Positions 44,341-53,267 of a DNA stretch of 64,000 bases are shown here, in pieces. Position numbers and translations under genes: made by a program. The stretch covers positions 1 to 64,000 of the forward strand of contig JAJPKO010000037.1 of NCBI GenBank assembly GCA_021323655.1, in the 5' to 3' direction. Under the pieces are notes generated by a model. That model was given only the letters and a program-made list of their open reading frames with translations, had not been told where the DNA came from and made no database searches. Position 1 is the first letter of the stretch; the number at the start of each line of letters is the position of its first letter. Origin of the DNA: Acidobacteriaceae bacterium. GTDB taxonomy: Bacteria; Acidobacteriota; Terriglobia; Terriglobales; Acidobacteriaceae.

Positions 44341-46013
44341 TTCACCATCTGCTCAGCATGCTTCAGTGATGCTTCTGTCAGCTTCGCCCCGCTCACCATG
44401 CGCGCCACTTCCTCCACACGCTCTGGATCCTCCAGTAATCGAACCGAGGTTTTCGTCCGACCAGCGTGTTCTTTTTTCTCAATCAGGAAATGCTGGTCGG
44501 CAAACGCGGCAATCTGCGGTAAGTGCGTCACACACAAAACCTGTTGCGCTCGCGACAATGCCTTGAGCTTCTGCCCGACGGCCTCAGCAGCGCGGCCTCC
44601 AATCCCGATATCAATCTCGTCAAAGACCAGTGTGCGCGGCACCTGAGTTTTTTTCTTCTGCATTTTATTGGCGCCCTCTTCCACGCTGACCTTCAATGCA
44701 AGCAGCACCCGAGACAGCTCACCACCGGAAGCAATCTCATCGAGCGGTTTCAGCGGTTCACCCACGTTGGTTGCAATGCGGTATTCCACTATGTCCCACC
44801 CATGCGCCGCCCAGTGCGATGGGTCTTCGTTCCGGGTTACGCTCACCGCAAAGCGCACCTTCATCGCAAGATCATTGATGTGTAACTCCGCCAGCTTTTC
44901 CAGCCTTTTGCCTGCATCCATGCGGGCGTCTGTCAGCGCCTGTGCCGCCTTGCGATACTCTTCCTCCGCAGCCTTCAGTTCTCCCCGCAACGATTTCACA
45001 ATCTCATCGTGGTTTTCCACCTCATTCAGCTTCGCCGAGACTTCCTCGCTATGTGCAATCACGTCCTCCAGCGTAGGACCATACTTCCGCTTCAGCCGAT
45101 CCAGAGCTGCAAGGCGGTCTTCAATTTCCGCCAGGCGGTCTGGCGACGCTTGAATCCCCTCAGCATAGCCACGGACCGTTGCGCTTACGTCCTGCACCGT
45201 AGCACGCGCGGAGGTAATCTGCTGCATTGCATCCTGAAATTGCGGATCATAGCGGGCCAGTTCTTCCAATTGCTTCAATGCGGCGCGAAGCGCAGTCTCC
45301 GCCGAAGCGCCTCCTTCATACAAGAACTCGTGTGCGCTCATTGCAGCGGTGTACAGCTTTTCAGCGTTTGAGAGCACACGGCGCTCCGTCTCCAGCGTTT
45401 CGTCTTCGCCATTCACGGGGGCAACGCTCTCGATTTCCTTGCGCTGGAAACTCCAGAGGTCCACCATTCGAAGACGGTCCTGCTCATCGCGCTCCAGATT
45501 TGCGAGCCGCTCCTTAATGCCTCTCCATTTTTCAAATAAGCTGGCTACATTTTCAGTGGAGATTGCGCCAAATCTGTCCAACAGGCCACGCTGTTGCGCC
45601 TGGTCAAAGGCCCCCAGCGTCTCGCTCTGCGCGTGCACAAGCGCCAGTTCCGGAGCAAGCTGCCGAAGCACCGTCACCGTTGCAGGCTGATTGTTGATGA
45701 AGACGCGCCCTTTCCCATTTGCATAGATCTCGCGCCTCAGAATAATCTCGCGCCCCTCTGAATCAATCCCGTTCGCTTCCAGCGCAGCCTCGGCTCCGGG
45801 TGTACTTTCGAAAACACAGGAAACAACAGCCTTTTCCGCACCGTGCCGGACAACGTCTGACGAAGCCTTGTCCCCCATGAGCAGAGCCAGTGCGTCCACC
45901 AGAATAGACTTACCTGCCCCGGTCTCTCCCGTAAGCAAATTCAACCCCGGACCAAAGGCAGCAACCGCATGATCTATGACAGCGTAGTTTTCCGCGCGCA
46001 GTTCGAGCAGCAT
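44328..46013 (-). CDS. recN: DNA repair protein RecN
   Basis: SMC-like ATPase acting early in repair of double-strand breaks. 561 residues, normal length. N-terminal MLLELRAENYAVIDHA, Walker A TGETGAGKSIL (about 30-40), coiled-coil middle (about 160-360), then SGGELSRVLLALKV (signature) and Walker B TLVFDEIDIGIGGRAAEAVG, ending LCVTHLPQIAAFAD and a short C-terminal helix. On the same strand as the TolC-like gene 144 bases away, but that gap holds a strong hairpin. Confidence 0.95.
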   Translation of the reverse strand: MLLELRAENYAVIDHAVAAFGPGLNLLTGETGAGKSILVDALALLMGDKASSDVVRHGAEKAVVSCVFESTPGAEAALEANGIDSEGREIILRREIYANGKGRVFINNQPATVTVLRQLAPELALVHAQSETLGAFDQAQQRGLLDRFGAISTENVASLFEKWRGIKERLANLERDEQDRLRMVDLWSFQRKEIESVAPVNGEDETLETERRVLSNAEKLYTAAMSAHEFLYEGGASAETALRAALKQLEELARYDPQFQDAMQQITSARATVQDVSATVRGYAEGIQASPDRLAEIEDRLAALDRLKRKYGPTLEDVIAHSEEVSAKLNEVENHDEIVKSLRGELKAAEEEYRKAAQALTDARMDAGKRLEKLAELHINDLAMKVRFAVSVTRNEDPSHWAAHGWDIVEYRIATNVGEPLKPLDEIASGGELSRVLLALKVSVEEGANKMQKKKTQVPRTLVFDEIDIGIGGRAAEAVGQKLKALSRAQQVLCVTHLPQIAAFADQHFLIEKKEHAGRTKTSVRLLEDPERVEEVARMVSGAKLTEASLKHAEQMVKASR

Positions 46014-46101
46014 CCTGCGCGCAGGATATCAGGACTCCTCCCCTCGAGGCACGTCCTATGATTGGAACCGATAGGCGCTCATTCCCCAATGTATTCTGGC
46101 A

Positions 46102-46137
46102 GATACCCCACTCAAGCATGAGCTTGAGCGGGGTATC
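46102..46137 (-). other. Strong palindromic hairpin between TolC-like gene and recN
   Basis: GATACCCC and GGGGTATC flank CTCAAGC and GCTTGAG around a 4-base loop; on the minus strand the single unmatched position becomes a G-U pair, giving 16 continuous pairs. There is no U-run behind it. It lies 20 bases after the TolC-like stop codon, so it may protect that mRNA or stop transcription into recN. It may also be a member of a dispersed palindromic repeat family. Confidence 0.55.
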
Positions 46138-46157
46138 CGGCGCTACTGATGATTTGA

Positions 46158-48350
46158 TTAGTGGGGTTGTTGAGGCTGAGCAGGCTGTTGGGGCAGCGGC
46201 TGGGGCTGCGGAACGTTCTGCGGCTCCGGAGTGGGCTGCTGCTCCTGCTTTTGCAGGTTCTCCTGCTGGCCGGGTACTACCACTTCCGGCAACTGCTTCG
46301 CTGGTTCCAGCCCTGGAACGTTGAGCTGTTCCTGTGGAATGGTTCCCCTGGCCGCGTCTACTACGTTGATGCCATAACGATCGAGCGTATTGGCAAGCGT
46401 CTCTGCAAGTGCGGCACGGTCGGTGGCGTACTTGGCCGTGGCAGAGATGACGTTGTTTTCCGCAGTTGCAAGGTTGCGCTCCATCTGGAGAACATTGGCA
46501 GTAGTTGAAGCGCCCAGGTGATACTTCTTCTGCTCGGCTTCGAGGCTCTGGGCGGCATATTCGCGGGCTGCAAGCGCGGCCTGAACGGCTGCACGGTCAT
46601 TGGTCAACGCATACTGCCCGTTGATGACGTTCATGCGTGTCTGCACGTAGAGCTGGGCCAGACGCATCTGTGCCTGACGGTATTCGAGGACGGAGCGCGC
46701 CTGAAGCGCCTGGGCGGTGCGGTTCCGTATGGGCACGTTGATGCTGAATCCCACGCCTTTGTCCGGGCCCGTGCTGTTAAAGAGGTTGGAAAAGACACTG
46801 CCGTATCCAACCGGGGTTACGTCGCACTTTTTTCCGGTGAGGAAGTTTGCGCAATCCGGATTGGCCGCACCGCCGATCGCGCTGGCGCCATAAAACCCGT
46901 AAACATCCACGGTTGGCAGAAGGCCATTCTTCACGCCTTTCAGCGTGATCTCATCGTTCTTGATGGTCAACATCGCCTGCTCAATGGACGGGCTGTTGGC
47001 ATAAGCCTGACGCACCAGATCTTCTACGGGGGTGTGCTCTTCTGGTGTTTCCAGAAGGCTCACGCGGTCGGTAGGAATAACAGGAGCGTTGGCAAGCGTC
47101 GGGTCATCGAGGTTGCGGGCGATGGCCTGCTTCATCACCAGCTGCTGGTATTCCAGAGTGCTTTGGGATGAAATGAGGGCCTGCTTGTCGCTGGCCACCT
47201 GACTATCAGCATTGACAACGTCCAGCGGGGCCAGTGTGCCAATCTGCAACTGCTTGCGGTTGTCTGCAGCTAGCTGGGTGGACTGGGCCACGGCGCGCTG
47301 CTTGGCCTGCACGTCTTCATACGCGCTGACCAGTCCCCAGTAGATGTTCTCAATCTGGTTGATGGTGTAGAGCAACTGCTGGCGGAAGGCCGAATCGGCA
47401 ATGCGCCGGTCGTTTTTCGCCTGAATGATAAAGCGGTTGTTGATGCCAATGCAGCAGCCGTTCAGCAGATGCTGCGTGACTTTTGCCTGGAAACTCGACT
47501 GCAGCGTCGGTTCATAGTTGCTGAACAAGCTGAAGGTAGAAACGCGAGAGTTATTGAAGCCGACCTGAAGGGCGGTTCCGGTAACAAAGCCCTGGTTATA
47601 GTTGAAGTTGAAGGTGTTGGAGTTCTGGTTCTGAATCGTGGAACCGTTCTGCAAGACCGAAGATGTCGGGATGTATGCGCGCTCCAACTGGATCGTTCCT
47701 GTTAGCGTGGGATCCAGTTGCTGCGGCTGAGGTCCCTGGCCATTGGTGGTAAGCACCAGACCGGACGAGCCAGCACCAGCGCCGCCGGAAGCCGCGGAAG
47801 TGCCGCCAGGGCCACCGCCTGTGCTGGCAGATACGGTCGAGGTAGTTCCCCCGACGGTGCCGGTGACCAGGCCGCTGTTGACGCCGAGCAGTGAGGAACC
47901 GGCGCGGGCGCGGAGCAGGTCCGTATCGGCAATGTTCAGGTTGTAGCGCTGAATAGCGATGTCAAAGTTGTTTTCGAGACCGAGGATGATGGCATCGCTC
48001 AGGCTGAGATAGATTTTGCCGTTCTTGACCAGGTTGTCAAGACGCACGGTGTTGGAAAAGCGTCCCGGCTCCTCTGTTGTGGGCGAGTATGGTGCAATGG
48101 GGTTCGGCCAATACCCACGCGGTTTGGAAAAGTCGCGGTTCGAGGGCCGCAGGTACAACGGCTGCGTGTAGTTGGGCGCCGGTTCTGCAGGAAGGCCCTG
48201 CGCTGACGGTGCCGTCTGGGGGGTCTGCTGCTGTGCCCAGGACGGCATGGTGCCTGCAAGCAGACAAGTGACAGCGGCGGCTGCCCGCAATTTTTGAAAC
48301 AGAGTGTGTTGTGACCTCAAAACTTCGCGGCGTTCGCAAGAAAATTCCAT
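46158..48350 (-). CDS. TolC-like outer-membrane efflux protein
   Basis: Outer-membrane channel partner for secretion or efflux, 730 residues from ATG 48350 with GGAG upstream; longer in-frame starts lack a signal. Signal peptide at residues 1-38 (LRAAAAVTCLLAGTMPSWAQ). The body shows the duplicated helical repeat of the family: LSDAIILGLENNFDIAIQRYNLNIADTDL and later VEDLVRQAYANSPSIEQAML (first string as LSDAIILGLENNFDIA). Inserts are unusual: a Gly/Ser/Ala-rich segment at about 150-190 and a Pro/Gln-rich C-terminal tail. No membrane-fusion or pump gene is adjacent, so the partner system is unknown. Divergent from truA. Confidence 0.87.
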   Translation of the reverse strand: MEFSCERREVLRSQHTLFQKLRAAAAVTCLLAGTMPSWAQQQTPQTAPSAQGLPAEPAPNYTQPLYLRPSNRDFSKPRGYWPNPIAPYSPTTEEPGRFSNTVRLDNLVKNGKIYLSLSDAIILGLENNFDIAIQRYNLNIADTDLLRARAGSSLLGVNSGLVTGTVGGTTSTVSASTGGGPGGTSAASGGAGAGSSGLVLTTNGQGPQPQQLDPTLTGTIQLERAYIPTSSVLQNGSTIQNQNSNTFNFNYNQGFVTGTALQVGFNNSRVSTFSLFSNYEPTLQSSFQAKVTQHLLNGCCIGINNRFIIQAKNDRRIADSAFRQQLLYTINQIENIYWGLVSAYEDVQAKQRAVAQSTQLAADNRKQLQIGTLAPLDVVNADSQVASDKQALISSQSTLEYQQLVMKQAIARNLDDPTLANAPVIPTDRVSLLETPEEHTPVEDLVRQAYANSPSIEQAMLTIKNDEITLKGVKNGLLPTVDVYGFYGASAIGGAANPDCANFLTGKKCDVTPVGYGSVFSNLFNSTGPDKGVGFSINVPIRNRTAQALQARSVLEYRQAQMRLAQLYVQTRMNVINGQYALTNDRAAVQAALAAREYAAQSLEAEQKKYHLGASTTANVLQMERNLATAENNVISATAKYATDRAALAETLANTLDRYGINVVDAARGTIPQEQLNVPGLEPAKQLPEVVVPGQQENLQKQEQQPTPEPQNVPQPQPLPQQPAQPQQPH

Positions 48351-48602
48351 TCGCCTCTCCATCGGAATCATGCAGCGGTACTTCCCTCCTGATGCGCCCA
48401 CAAAGTACAGGCGCGCCATGTCTCCGTACGGGCGTGCCCTTGCTGCGCAAGGCACACCTGCCAATGTTGATTAGTTACTTACTTCTATACGCGACTATCC
48501 CTGCCTTCGTTCCCGCAGGGGGCGCAAAAAGACCACCTTTACAGGAAAAGCTGAGTATATCGCACGCATTGGATGTTTTATCCTCGCCTTTGGACGCGCT
48601 AA

Positions 48603-49415
48603 ATGGTTGAGAAAAATCAAACAAGTGAGGTTCCGGCCCCGGAAGGCGCGGTTACGGGATGGAAACTGGTGCTGGCGTACGACGGTACGGACTTCCACGG
48701 CTGGCAGGTACAACCCGAGCGCGTGACAATCCAGGGAACACTGGCCGAGGCCATTGAGCGCATTACTGGAGAGCGCGTGCTGCCCCAGGGCAGCGGAAGG
48801 ACGGACGCCGGGGTCCACGCACTGGGGCAGGTGGCAAGTTTTACACTCGCTGCGCCGATTCCTCCTTCGAACTTCCACCGGGCGCTGAATCGCGCACTTC
48901 CCTCCTCGGTCCGGGTGCTGAGTGTCGAGCGGGTCTCGCCGGATTTTCATGCGCGGCATGATGCCAAAGTCAAGACCTACGAATACCGCATCTTCCGAGG
49001 CGAGATATGCCCGCCCTGGATGGCACGCTATGTCTATGCCCTGCACTGGCCGCTTGATCTCCCAGCCATGCAGGAAGCAGCGAGTGCTGTCATCGGCGAG
49101 CATGATTTCGCCTCCTTTGCGGCGAGCGATCCGGACCTGACGCAGCGGCGGATGGAACATGGCCCGCAGAGCAATGTGCGTACGGTTTTTTCTTCTGTCT
49201 GGGAGGAGACGCCGGACGATTTGCTGATCTATCGCGTGCGCGGAACAGGTTTTCTGCACCATATGGTCCGCAATCTGGTGGGGACATTTCTGGATGTGGG
49301 ACGCGGGCACATCCGGCCCGGCGATGTGAAGGCGATCCTGGAGGCACGGTCACGCATGGCCGCCGGGGCCACTGCTCCGGCCCGCGGGTTGTTTCTTGTT
49401 TCAGTGGATTACTGA
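48603..49415 (+). CDS. truA: tRNA pseudouridine(38-40) synthase
   Basis: Isomerises uridine at positions 38-40 of the tRNA anticodon arm. 270 residues. The N-terminal KLVLAYDGTDFHGWQVQP, the catalytic aspartate in GRTDAGVHALGQ (about residue 62), NRALPSSVRVL, FHARHDAKVKTYEYRIF and LLIYRVRGTGFLHHMVRNLVG (in pieces LLIYRVRGTGF and LHHMVRNLVG) are all typical. The first 18 residues are a non-conserved lead, so a slightly later start is possible. Its 3' end overlaps the Lrp-type gene by 15 bases, tail to tail. Confidence 0.94.
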   Translation: MVEKNQTSEVPAPEGAVTGWKLVLAYDGTDFHGWQVQPERVTIQGTLAEAIERITGERVLPQGSGRTDAGVHALGQVASFTLAAPIPPSNFHRALNRALPSSVRVLSVERVSPDFHARHDAKVKTYEYRIFRGEICPPWMARYVYALHWPLDLPAMQEAASAVIGEHDFASFAASDPDLTQRRMEHGPQSNVRTVFSSVWEETPDDLLIYRVRGTGFLHHMVRNLVGTFLDVGRGHIRPGDVKAILEARSRMAAGATAPARGLFLVSVDY

Positions 49416-49880
49416 GCGGGACAAATCATGTTCGCGCCTCGCCACGGGCGTTGACAGAACGATGCTCGTGGTGGGGATGCCATAGGGAAGGAGGCGTTCG
49501 ATGATGCGCTCCAGCTCTGCGATGGAAGCAGTGGTGACCTGGAGAAAGAAAGCGTCGCCTCCGGTGATGTGGTGGCATTCGCGCACTTCTGGAAGCTCTC
49601 TGATGAACTTAAGAAACGGATGGTAGCGCGAGCCATCGCATGTCATGCGAATGATGGCGAGAATAGGAAGACCAAGCGCCTCGCGGTCTATTTCCACCGA
49701 ATAGCCGCGGATGATTCCCGCTTCTTCCAGCCGCCGTATGCGTTCGGCCGTGGCTGAGGGAGAAAGGCCGATGCTGCGTCCAAGTTCGGCATAGGAGGCG
49801 CGTGCATTCCGCTGTAGCTCCTGGAGCAGCTTTATTCCGTATTCATCGAGAATGATCGTTGAATCCATGGTATCTAACAT
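49401..49880 (-). CDS. Lrp/AsnC-family transcriptional regulator
   Basis: 159 residues. N-terminal winged helix: LDEYGIKLLQELQRNARASY, LGRSIGLSPSATAERIRRLE and GIIRGYSVEID. C-terminal ligand-binding RAM domain: LAIIRMTCDG, LPEVRECHHITGGDAFFLQV and IERLLPYGIPTTSIVLSTPV. These proteins sense amino acids and bind as dimers or octamers. It is divergent from hutH with about 90 bases between, so control of histidine breakdown is a natural guess. Start at ATG 49880 or ATG 49868. Confidence 0.88.
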   Translation of the reverse strand: MLDTMDSTIILDEYGIKLLQELQRNARASYAELGRSIGLSPSATAERIRRLEEAGIIRGYSVEIDREALGLPILAIIRMTCDGSRYHPFLKFIRELPEVRECHHITGGDAFFLQVTTASIAELERIIERLLPYGIPTTSIVLSTPVARREHDLSRSVIH

Positions 49881-49970
49881 CTATTTTGCTTGAATCAGCG
49901 GAATTTTGCCTGCTTTTCCGCTCTGATTCCATTTACTGTATGGCACCGAGTTTTTACTATCCCAGAAGCT

Positions 49971-51512
49971 ATGGTTTCTGATGGAGTTCTGGAGCTTTCC
50001 GGGCAGCCGCTCACCTTAGATGAGATTGCGGCAGTTGCGTATCAGCGAAGAAAAGTGGCAGTTGCGGAGGAGGCCTGGGCCGGGATCAAGGCGTCCCGCG
50101 CGGTCGTTGAGAGCGTGGTTTCAGGCGGGGAGACTGCCTATGGCATCAATACGGGATTTGGCAAGCTGGCGGATGTCCGCATTGATGCCTCTGATCTGAA
50201 GGCCCTGCAGCACAATCTTGTCCGCAGCCATGCCTGCGGAATTGGCGAGCCTTTGCCGGAGGCGGAGACGCGTGCCATGCTGCTGCTGCGCGCCAATGTT
50301 CTGGCAAAGGGCCACAGCGGTGTACGGCCCGTTGTGGTGGAGACGCTGACCACATTTCTGAACCACGGCATACATCCGGTGGTCCCCGCCCGCGGATCGG
50401 TCGGAGCAAGCGGAGACCTGCCCCCACTGGCGCACCTGGCGCTGGCACTGATTGGCGAAGGCGAGGTCTTCTACCAACAGAAGCGGGTTAAGGCAGCAAA
50501 TGCGTTGAAAACAGCCGGAGTCGCTCCGTTGGAACTGGAAGCAAAGGAAGGCCTCGCGCTGCTGAACGGAACGCAGGCCATGGCGGCGACTGGCGCTCTT
50601 GCTCTGGAGCGCGGGCTGCGCGTGGTGGAGTTGTTCGATCTGGCCGGAGCCATGTCTCTAGAAGCGCTGCGCGGCACGCCTGCGGCCTTTGATGAGCGCA
50701 TTCACAAGGCGCGGCCCCATCGCGGACAGATCGAGGTGGCGGCGCATCTGCGGCAACTGCTCGAAGAAAGCGAGATACGCGAGTCGCACCGGCATAATGA
50801 TCCGCGTGTGCAGGATGCGTATTGCCTGCGCTGCATGCCGCAGGTACATGGCGCGGCGCGCAGGGCGCTGGCGCATGTGCGGGAGGTAATTGAGGTTGAA
50901 TCCGGTTCAGCGACAGACAATCCGCTGATCTTCGTGGATGAGAACGGAATCGTCTCCGGCGGCGCGATTCTTTCCGGCGGGAACTTTCACGGCGCTCCGC
51001 TGGCGCTGGCCCTGGATTATGCGGCCATCGCGCTCACGGACATGATGAGCATCAGCGAGCGGCGCATTGACCGGCTGCTTAATCCGGACATGAACGAGGG
51101 GCTGCCGCCGTTTCTCTCCGACACGCCGGGAGTTTCATCAGGGCTGATGATTGCTCATGTGGCCGCGGCGGCTCTGCTGAATGAAGCGAAGGTCCTGGCG
51201 CATCCTGCAAGCGTGGATTCTGTGCCCACTTCAGGCGGCAAGGAAGACCACGTTTCCATGGGGATGACCTCGGCGCTGAAGCTGCGGCAGATCGTAGAGA
51301 ATGCAGAACGCGTCCTCGCGATTGAGTTAATGGGCGCGGCCCAGGGCCTGGATTATCGCCTGCCGCTGAAACCAGCGCGAGCGGTGGAGCGGGCAAAAAG
51401 CGTAGTGCGCAGAGCGGTCGCGCGGCTTGAGGAAGATCGTGTCCTCGCAGGAGATATTGAGAAGCTTGCAAGTGAAATCCGGAGTGGATTGCTGGATGAG
51501 TGGAGGGGCTAG
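49971..51512 (+). CDS. hutH: Histidine ammonia-lyase
   Basis: First step of histidine degradation, giving urocanate and ammonia. 513 residues from ATG 49971; a longer in-frame start at 49890 would run across the divergent promoter region. The MIO cofactor forms from ASG in RGSVGASGDLPPLAHLALAL (about residues 142-145). YGINTGFGKLADV, NGTQAMAATGAL, DNPLIF and the C-terminal PTSGGKEDHVSMG also fit. No other hut genes lie in the window. The active-site Tyr of YGINTG is present. Aromatic lyase side functions are possible but hutH is the best reading. Confidence 0.93.
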   Translation: MVSDGVLELSGQPLTLDEIAAVAYQRRKVAVAEEAWAGIKASRAVVESVVSGGETAYGINTGFGKLADVRIDASDLKALQHNLVRSHACGIGEPLPEAETRAMLLLRANVLAKGHSGVRPVVVETLTTFLNHGIHPVVPARGSVGASGDLPPLAHLALALIGEGEVFYQQKRVKAANALKTAGVAPLELEAKEGLALLNGTQAMAATGALALERGLRVVELFDLAGAMSLEALRGTPAAFDERIHKARPHRGQIEVAAHLRQLLEESEIRESHRHNDPRVQDAYCLRCMPQVHGAARRALAHVREVIEVESGSATDNPLIFVDENGIVSGGAILSGGNFHGAPLALALDYAAIALTDMMSISERRIDRLLNPDMNEGLPPFLSDTPGVSSGLMIAHVAAAALLNEAKVLAHPASVDSVPTSGGKEDHVSMGMTSALKLRQIVENAERVLAIELMGAAQGLDYRLPLKPARAVERAKSVVRRAVARLEEDRVLAGDIEKLASEIRSGLLDEWRG

Positions 51513-51516
51513 GAAC

Positions 51517-52119
51517 TCACTCTTCCCCTTTCCAGACATACGCGTCCGGCTGTGGCAGGCCGATATGCGCCAGCACGCGCGAAACAAACTGCTTCGACAT
51601 GGCAATCGAGTCCACAGGATGGTTGTAGAAGGTCGGAATAATGGGAAAGATCGTTGCTCCCGCATCGGCCGCCAGCGACATATTTCGCAAATGAATTTTG
51701 TTGAAGGGGGTTTCTCGAATGCAGAGCACGAGCGGGCGCCGCTCCTTCAGGCAGACGTCTGCGGCCCGCTCAATCAGGTTCTGTGCCATGCCATTGGCGA
51801 TTCCGGCAAGAGTACCCATGCTGCACGGTAGAATAATCATTCCGTGGGAAGGATAGCTTCCGCTGGCAATCGGCGCACCAATATCAGATTCGGCATGTTG
51901 CTGGATTTTGGCAGACGATATCCCGAGCAGCTTTTCCACCAGAACATTCCGTCCACTCAGGCCGAGCTCTTCGGCCATTACGCGCAGCGCACTCTCTGAT
52001 GCGACAAGGTGGATGCGGGAAACACGCTGGTCTTCTTCGAGCGATTGAAGAAGTATCTGCCCGAAGACGGAACCGCTGGCTCCTGTGATGGCGACTGTGA
52101 GATTGTGGCCGCTTGTCAT
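51517..52119 (-). CDS. ubiX: Flavin prenyltransferase UbiX
   Basis: Attaches dimethylallyl phosphate to FMN, making prenyl-FMN for UbiD-type decarboxylases. 200 residues. VAITGASGSVFGQILLQSL starts the Rossmann-like fold; GSYPSHGMIILPCSMGTLAG, IANGMAQNLIERAADVCLKE and RRPLVLCIRETPFNKIHLRNM are conserved UbiX segments (given as parts). No ubiD gene is adjacent. It is convergent with hutH with four bases between, and followed upstream by a DUF4126 gene on the same strand. Confidence 0.92.
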   Translation of the reverse strand: MTSGHNLTVAITGASGSVFGQILLQSLEEDQRVSRIHLVASESALRVMAEELGLSGRNVLVEKLLGISSAKIQQHAESDIGAPIASGSYPSHGMIILPCSMGTLAGIANGMAQNLIERAADVCLKERRPLVLCIRETPFNKIHLRNMSLAADAGATIFPIIPTFYNHPVDSIAMSKQFVSRVLAHIGLPQPDAYVWKGEE

Positions 52120-52141
52120 TCGCTAGAAACAGGGTAACGCA

Positions 52142-52741
52142 TCACACAGCGCCGGCAGCTTTAGGCCTGCTCCACATGCGCCGGACAAATCGCGCTAGCC
52201 AGCGTACCGCAAAAACGGCGAGCACCAGGAAAACAACGGCGATGGAAGCAGCAACGAAAGGATGCCGCGTGGCCAGCCAGGTTACACCTACCGCGATTAC
52301 ATCCTCGCCAGTGCTGAGGACGATGTTTGAAACCGGTTCCGGCGTCGGTGTTACCGCGGCGCGCACAGCGGTCTTTGAGCCGTGGGAGACAATTGCGATG
52401 CCTGCGCCAGCCACGGCTGCCAGAAGCTGCATCTCTGGCGACAACTGGTCGCTGGCGCGATAGGCCAGCAGCGCTGCCACCGGAATGCGCACAAATGTGT
52501 GCAGCGCGTTCCAGATCATGTCAAAGCCAGGGACTTTGTCAGCAAAGAATTCCACTGCAAACATGGCACCACTTACGCTGATGACCCACCAGTTGTTCAG
52601 AACATCCAGACCTGCGGGAAGCGCAATCCAGTGCAGATGCGCCAGCAATCCGAGCGTAAGCACCGTGGCGTACACGTTCAGTCCGGCTGCGAAACTGGCA
52701 GCAATAATGAGGGCTGCGATGGTGGTCGGCGTGAACGTCAT
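52142..52741 (-). CDS. DUF4126 family membrane protein
   Basis: 199 residues with five to six hydrophobic segments. The N-terminus AALIIAASFAAGLNVYATVL with LGLLAHLHWIALP, and WWVISVSGAMFAVEFFADKVP, IWNALHTFVRIPVAALLAY and SHGSKTAVRAAVTPTPEPVSN (in part) match DUF4126. Function unknown in the family. On the same strand as ubiX (22 bases before it) and the following small exported protein, so probably one operon. Confidence 0.8.
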   Translation of the reverse strand: MTFTPTTIAALIIAASFAAGLNVYATVLTLGLLAHLHWIALPAGLDVLNNWWVISVSGAMFAVEFFADKVPGFDMIWNALHTFVRIPVAALLAYRASDQLSPEMQLLAAVAGAGIAIVSHGSKTAVRAAVTPTPEPVSNIVLSTGEDVIAVGVTWLATRHPFVAASIAVVFLVLAVFAVRWLARFVRRMWSRPKAAGAV

Positions 52742-52745
52742 ACCT

Positions 52746-53237
52746 TTACCTCAATGATGAACAACTGGCCGGATGCTTTTGCCCGTTGACCACGACCCAT
52801 CCATTGTCCGCGCCGCGGTGTGTTGAGCAGTGCACATCATGGATTCCAGCGGCAAAGTGCCCGCGCGAGGGGAAAAACGCCTGACCATAGGCATACACCT
52901 GCGCGTTCACAGGGGCCGTCACAACGCCGTCAAGATCATCATTCGTGACCACCTCGATGAGGTGCATATTTCCATCCGGGAACTTGACGCGCAGCGGAAG
53001 AATTTCATGACTACCGTGTGGTCCACCGCGCTGCGTGCGCGAAGAACTGACGGTAATGCCGCAGACCATTACGTTGTCCACCGGGCCAGTCTGCTGCGCA
53101 TTCAGCAGATCACCGAGTTTCTGGTTCACGTCCGGCGTGCAGCTTTGCGGCACAGGAACATTGTTTTGCGCCAAGGCAGACGCGGTGCAAGCTGCCAATA
53201 CAATCAGGACCCAGACAAGCAGGCGTTCTTTTCTCAT
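52746..53237 (-). CDS. Exported DUF3465-like protein
   Basis: 163 residues with a signal peptide (MRKERLLVWVLIVLAACTASALAQ, residues 1-24, given here as one recognisable stretch RLLVWVLIVLAACTASALA). The mature part is a small beta-fold with HEILPLRVKFPDGNMHLIEV, VNAQVYAYGQAFFPSRGHF and IHDVHCSTHRGADNGWVVVNG, similar to DUF3465 nucleic-acid/OB-like proteins. Three cysteines may form disulfides. Function unknown. It is the first gene of a likely operon with DUF4126 and ubiX. Confidence 0.6.
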   Translation of the reverse strand: MRKERLLVWVLIVLAACTASALAQNNVPVPQSCTPDVNQKLGDLLNAQQTGPVDNVMVCGITVSSSRTQRGGPHGSHEILPLRVKFPDGNMHLIEVVTNDDLDGVVTAPVNAQVYAYGQAFFPSRGHFAAGIHDVHCSTHRGADNGWVVVNGQKHPASCSSLR

Positions 53238-53267
53238 TCGTTGAGATAGTACCGCAGCCGAAGGGAT

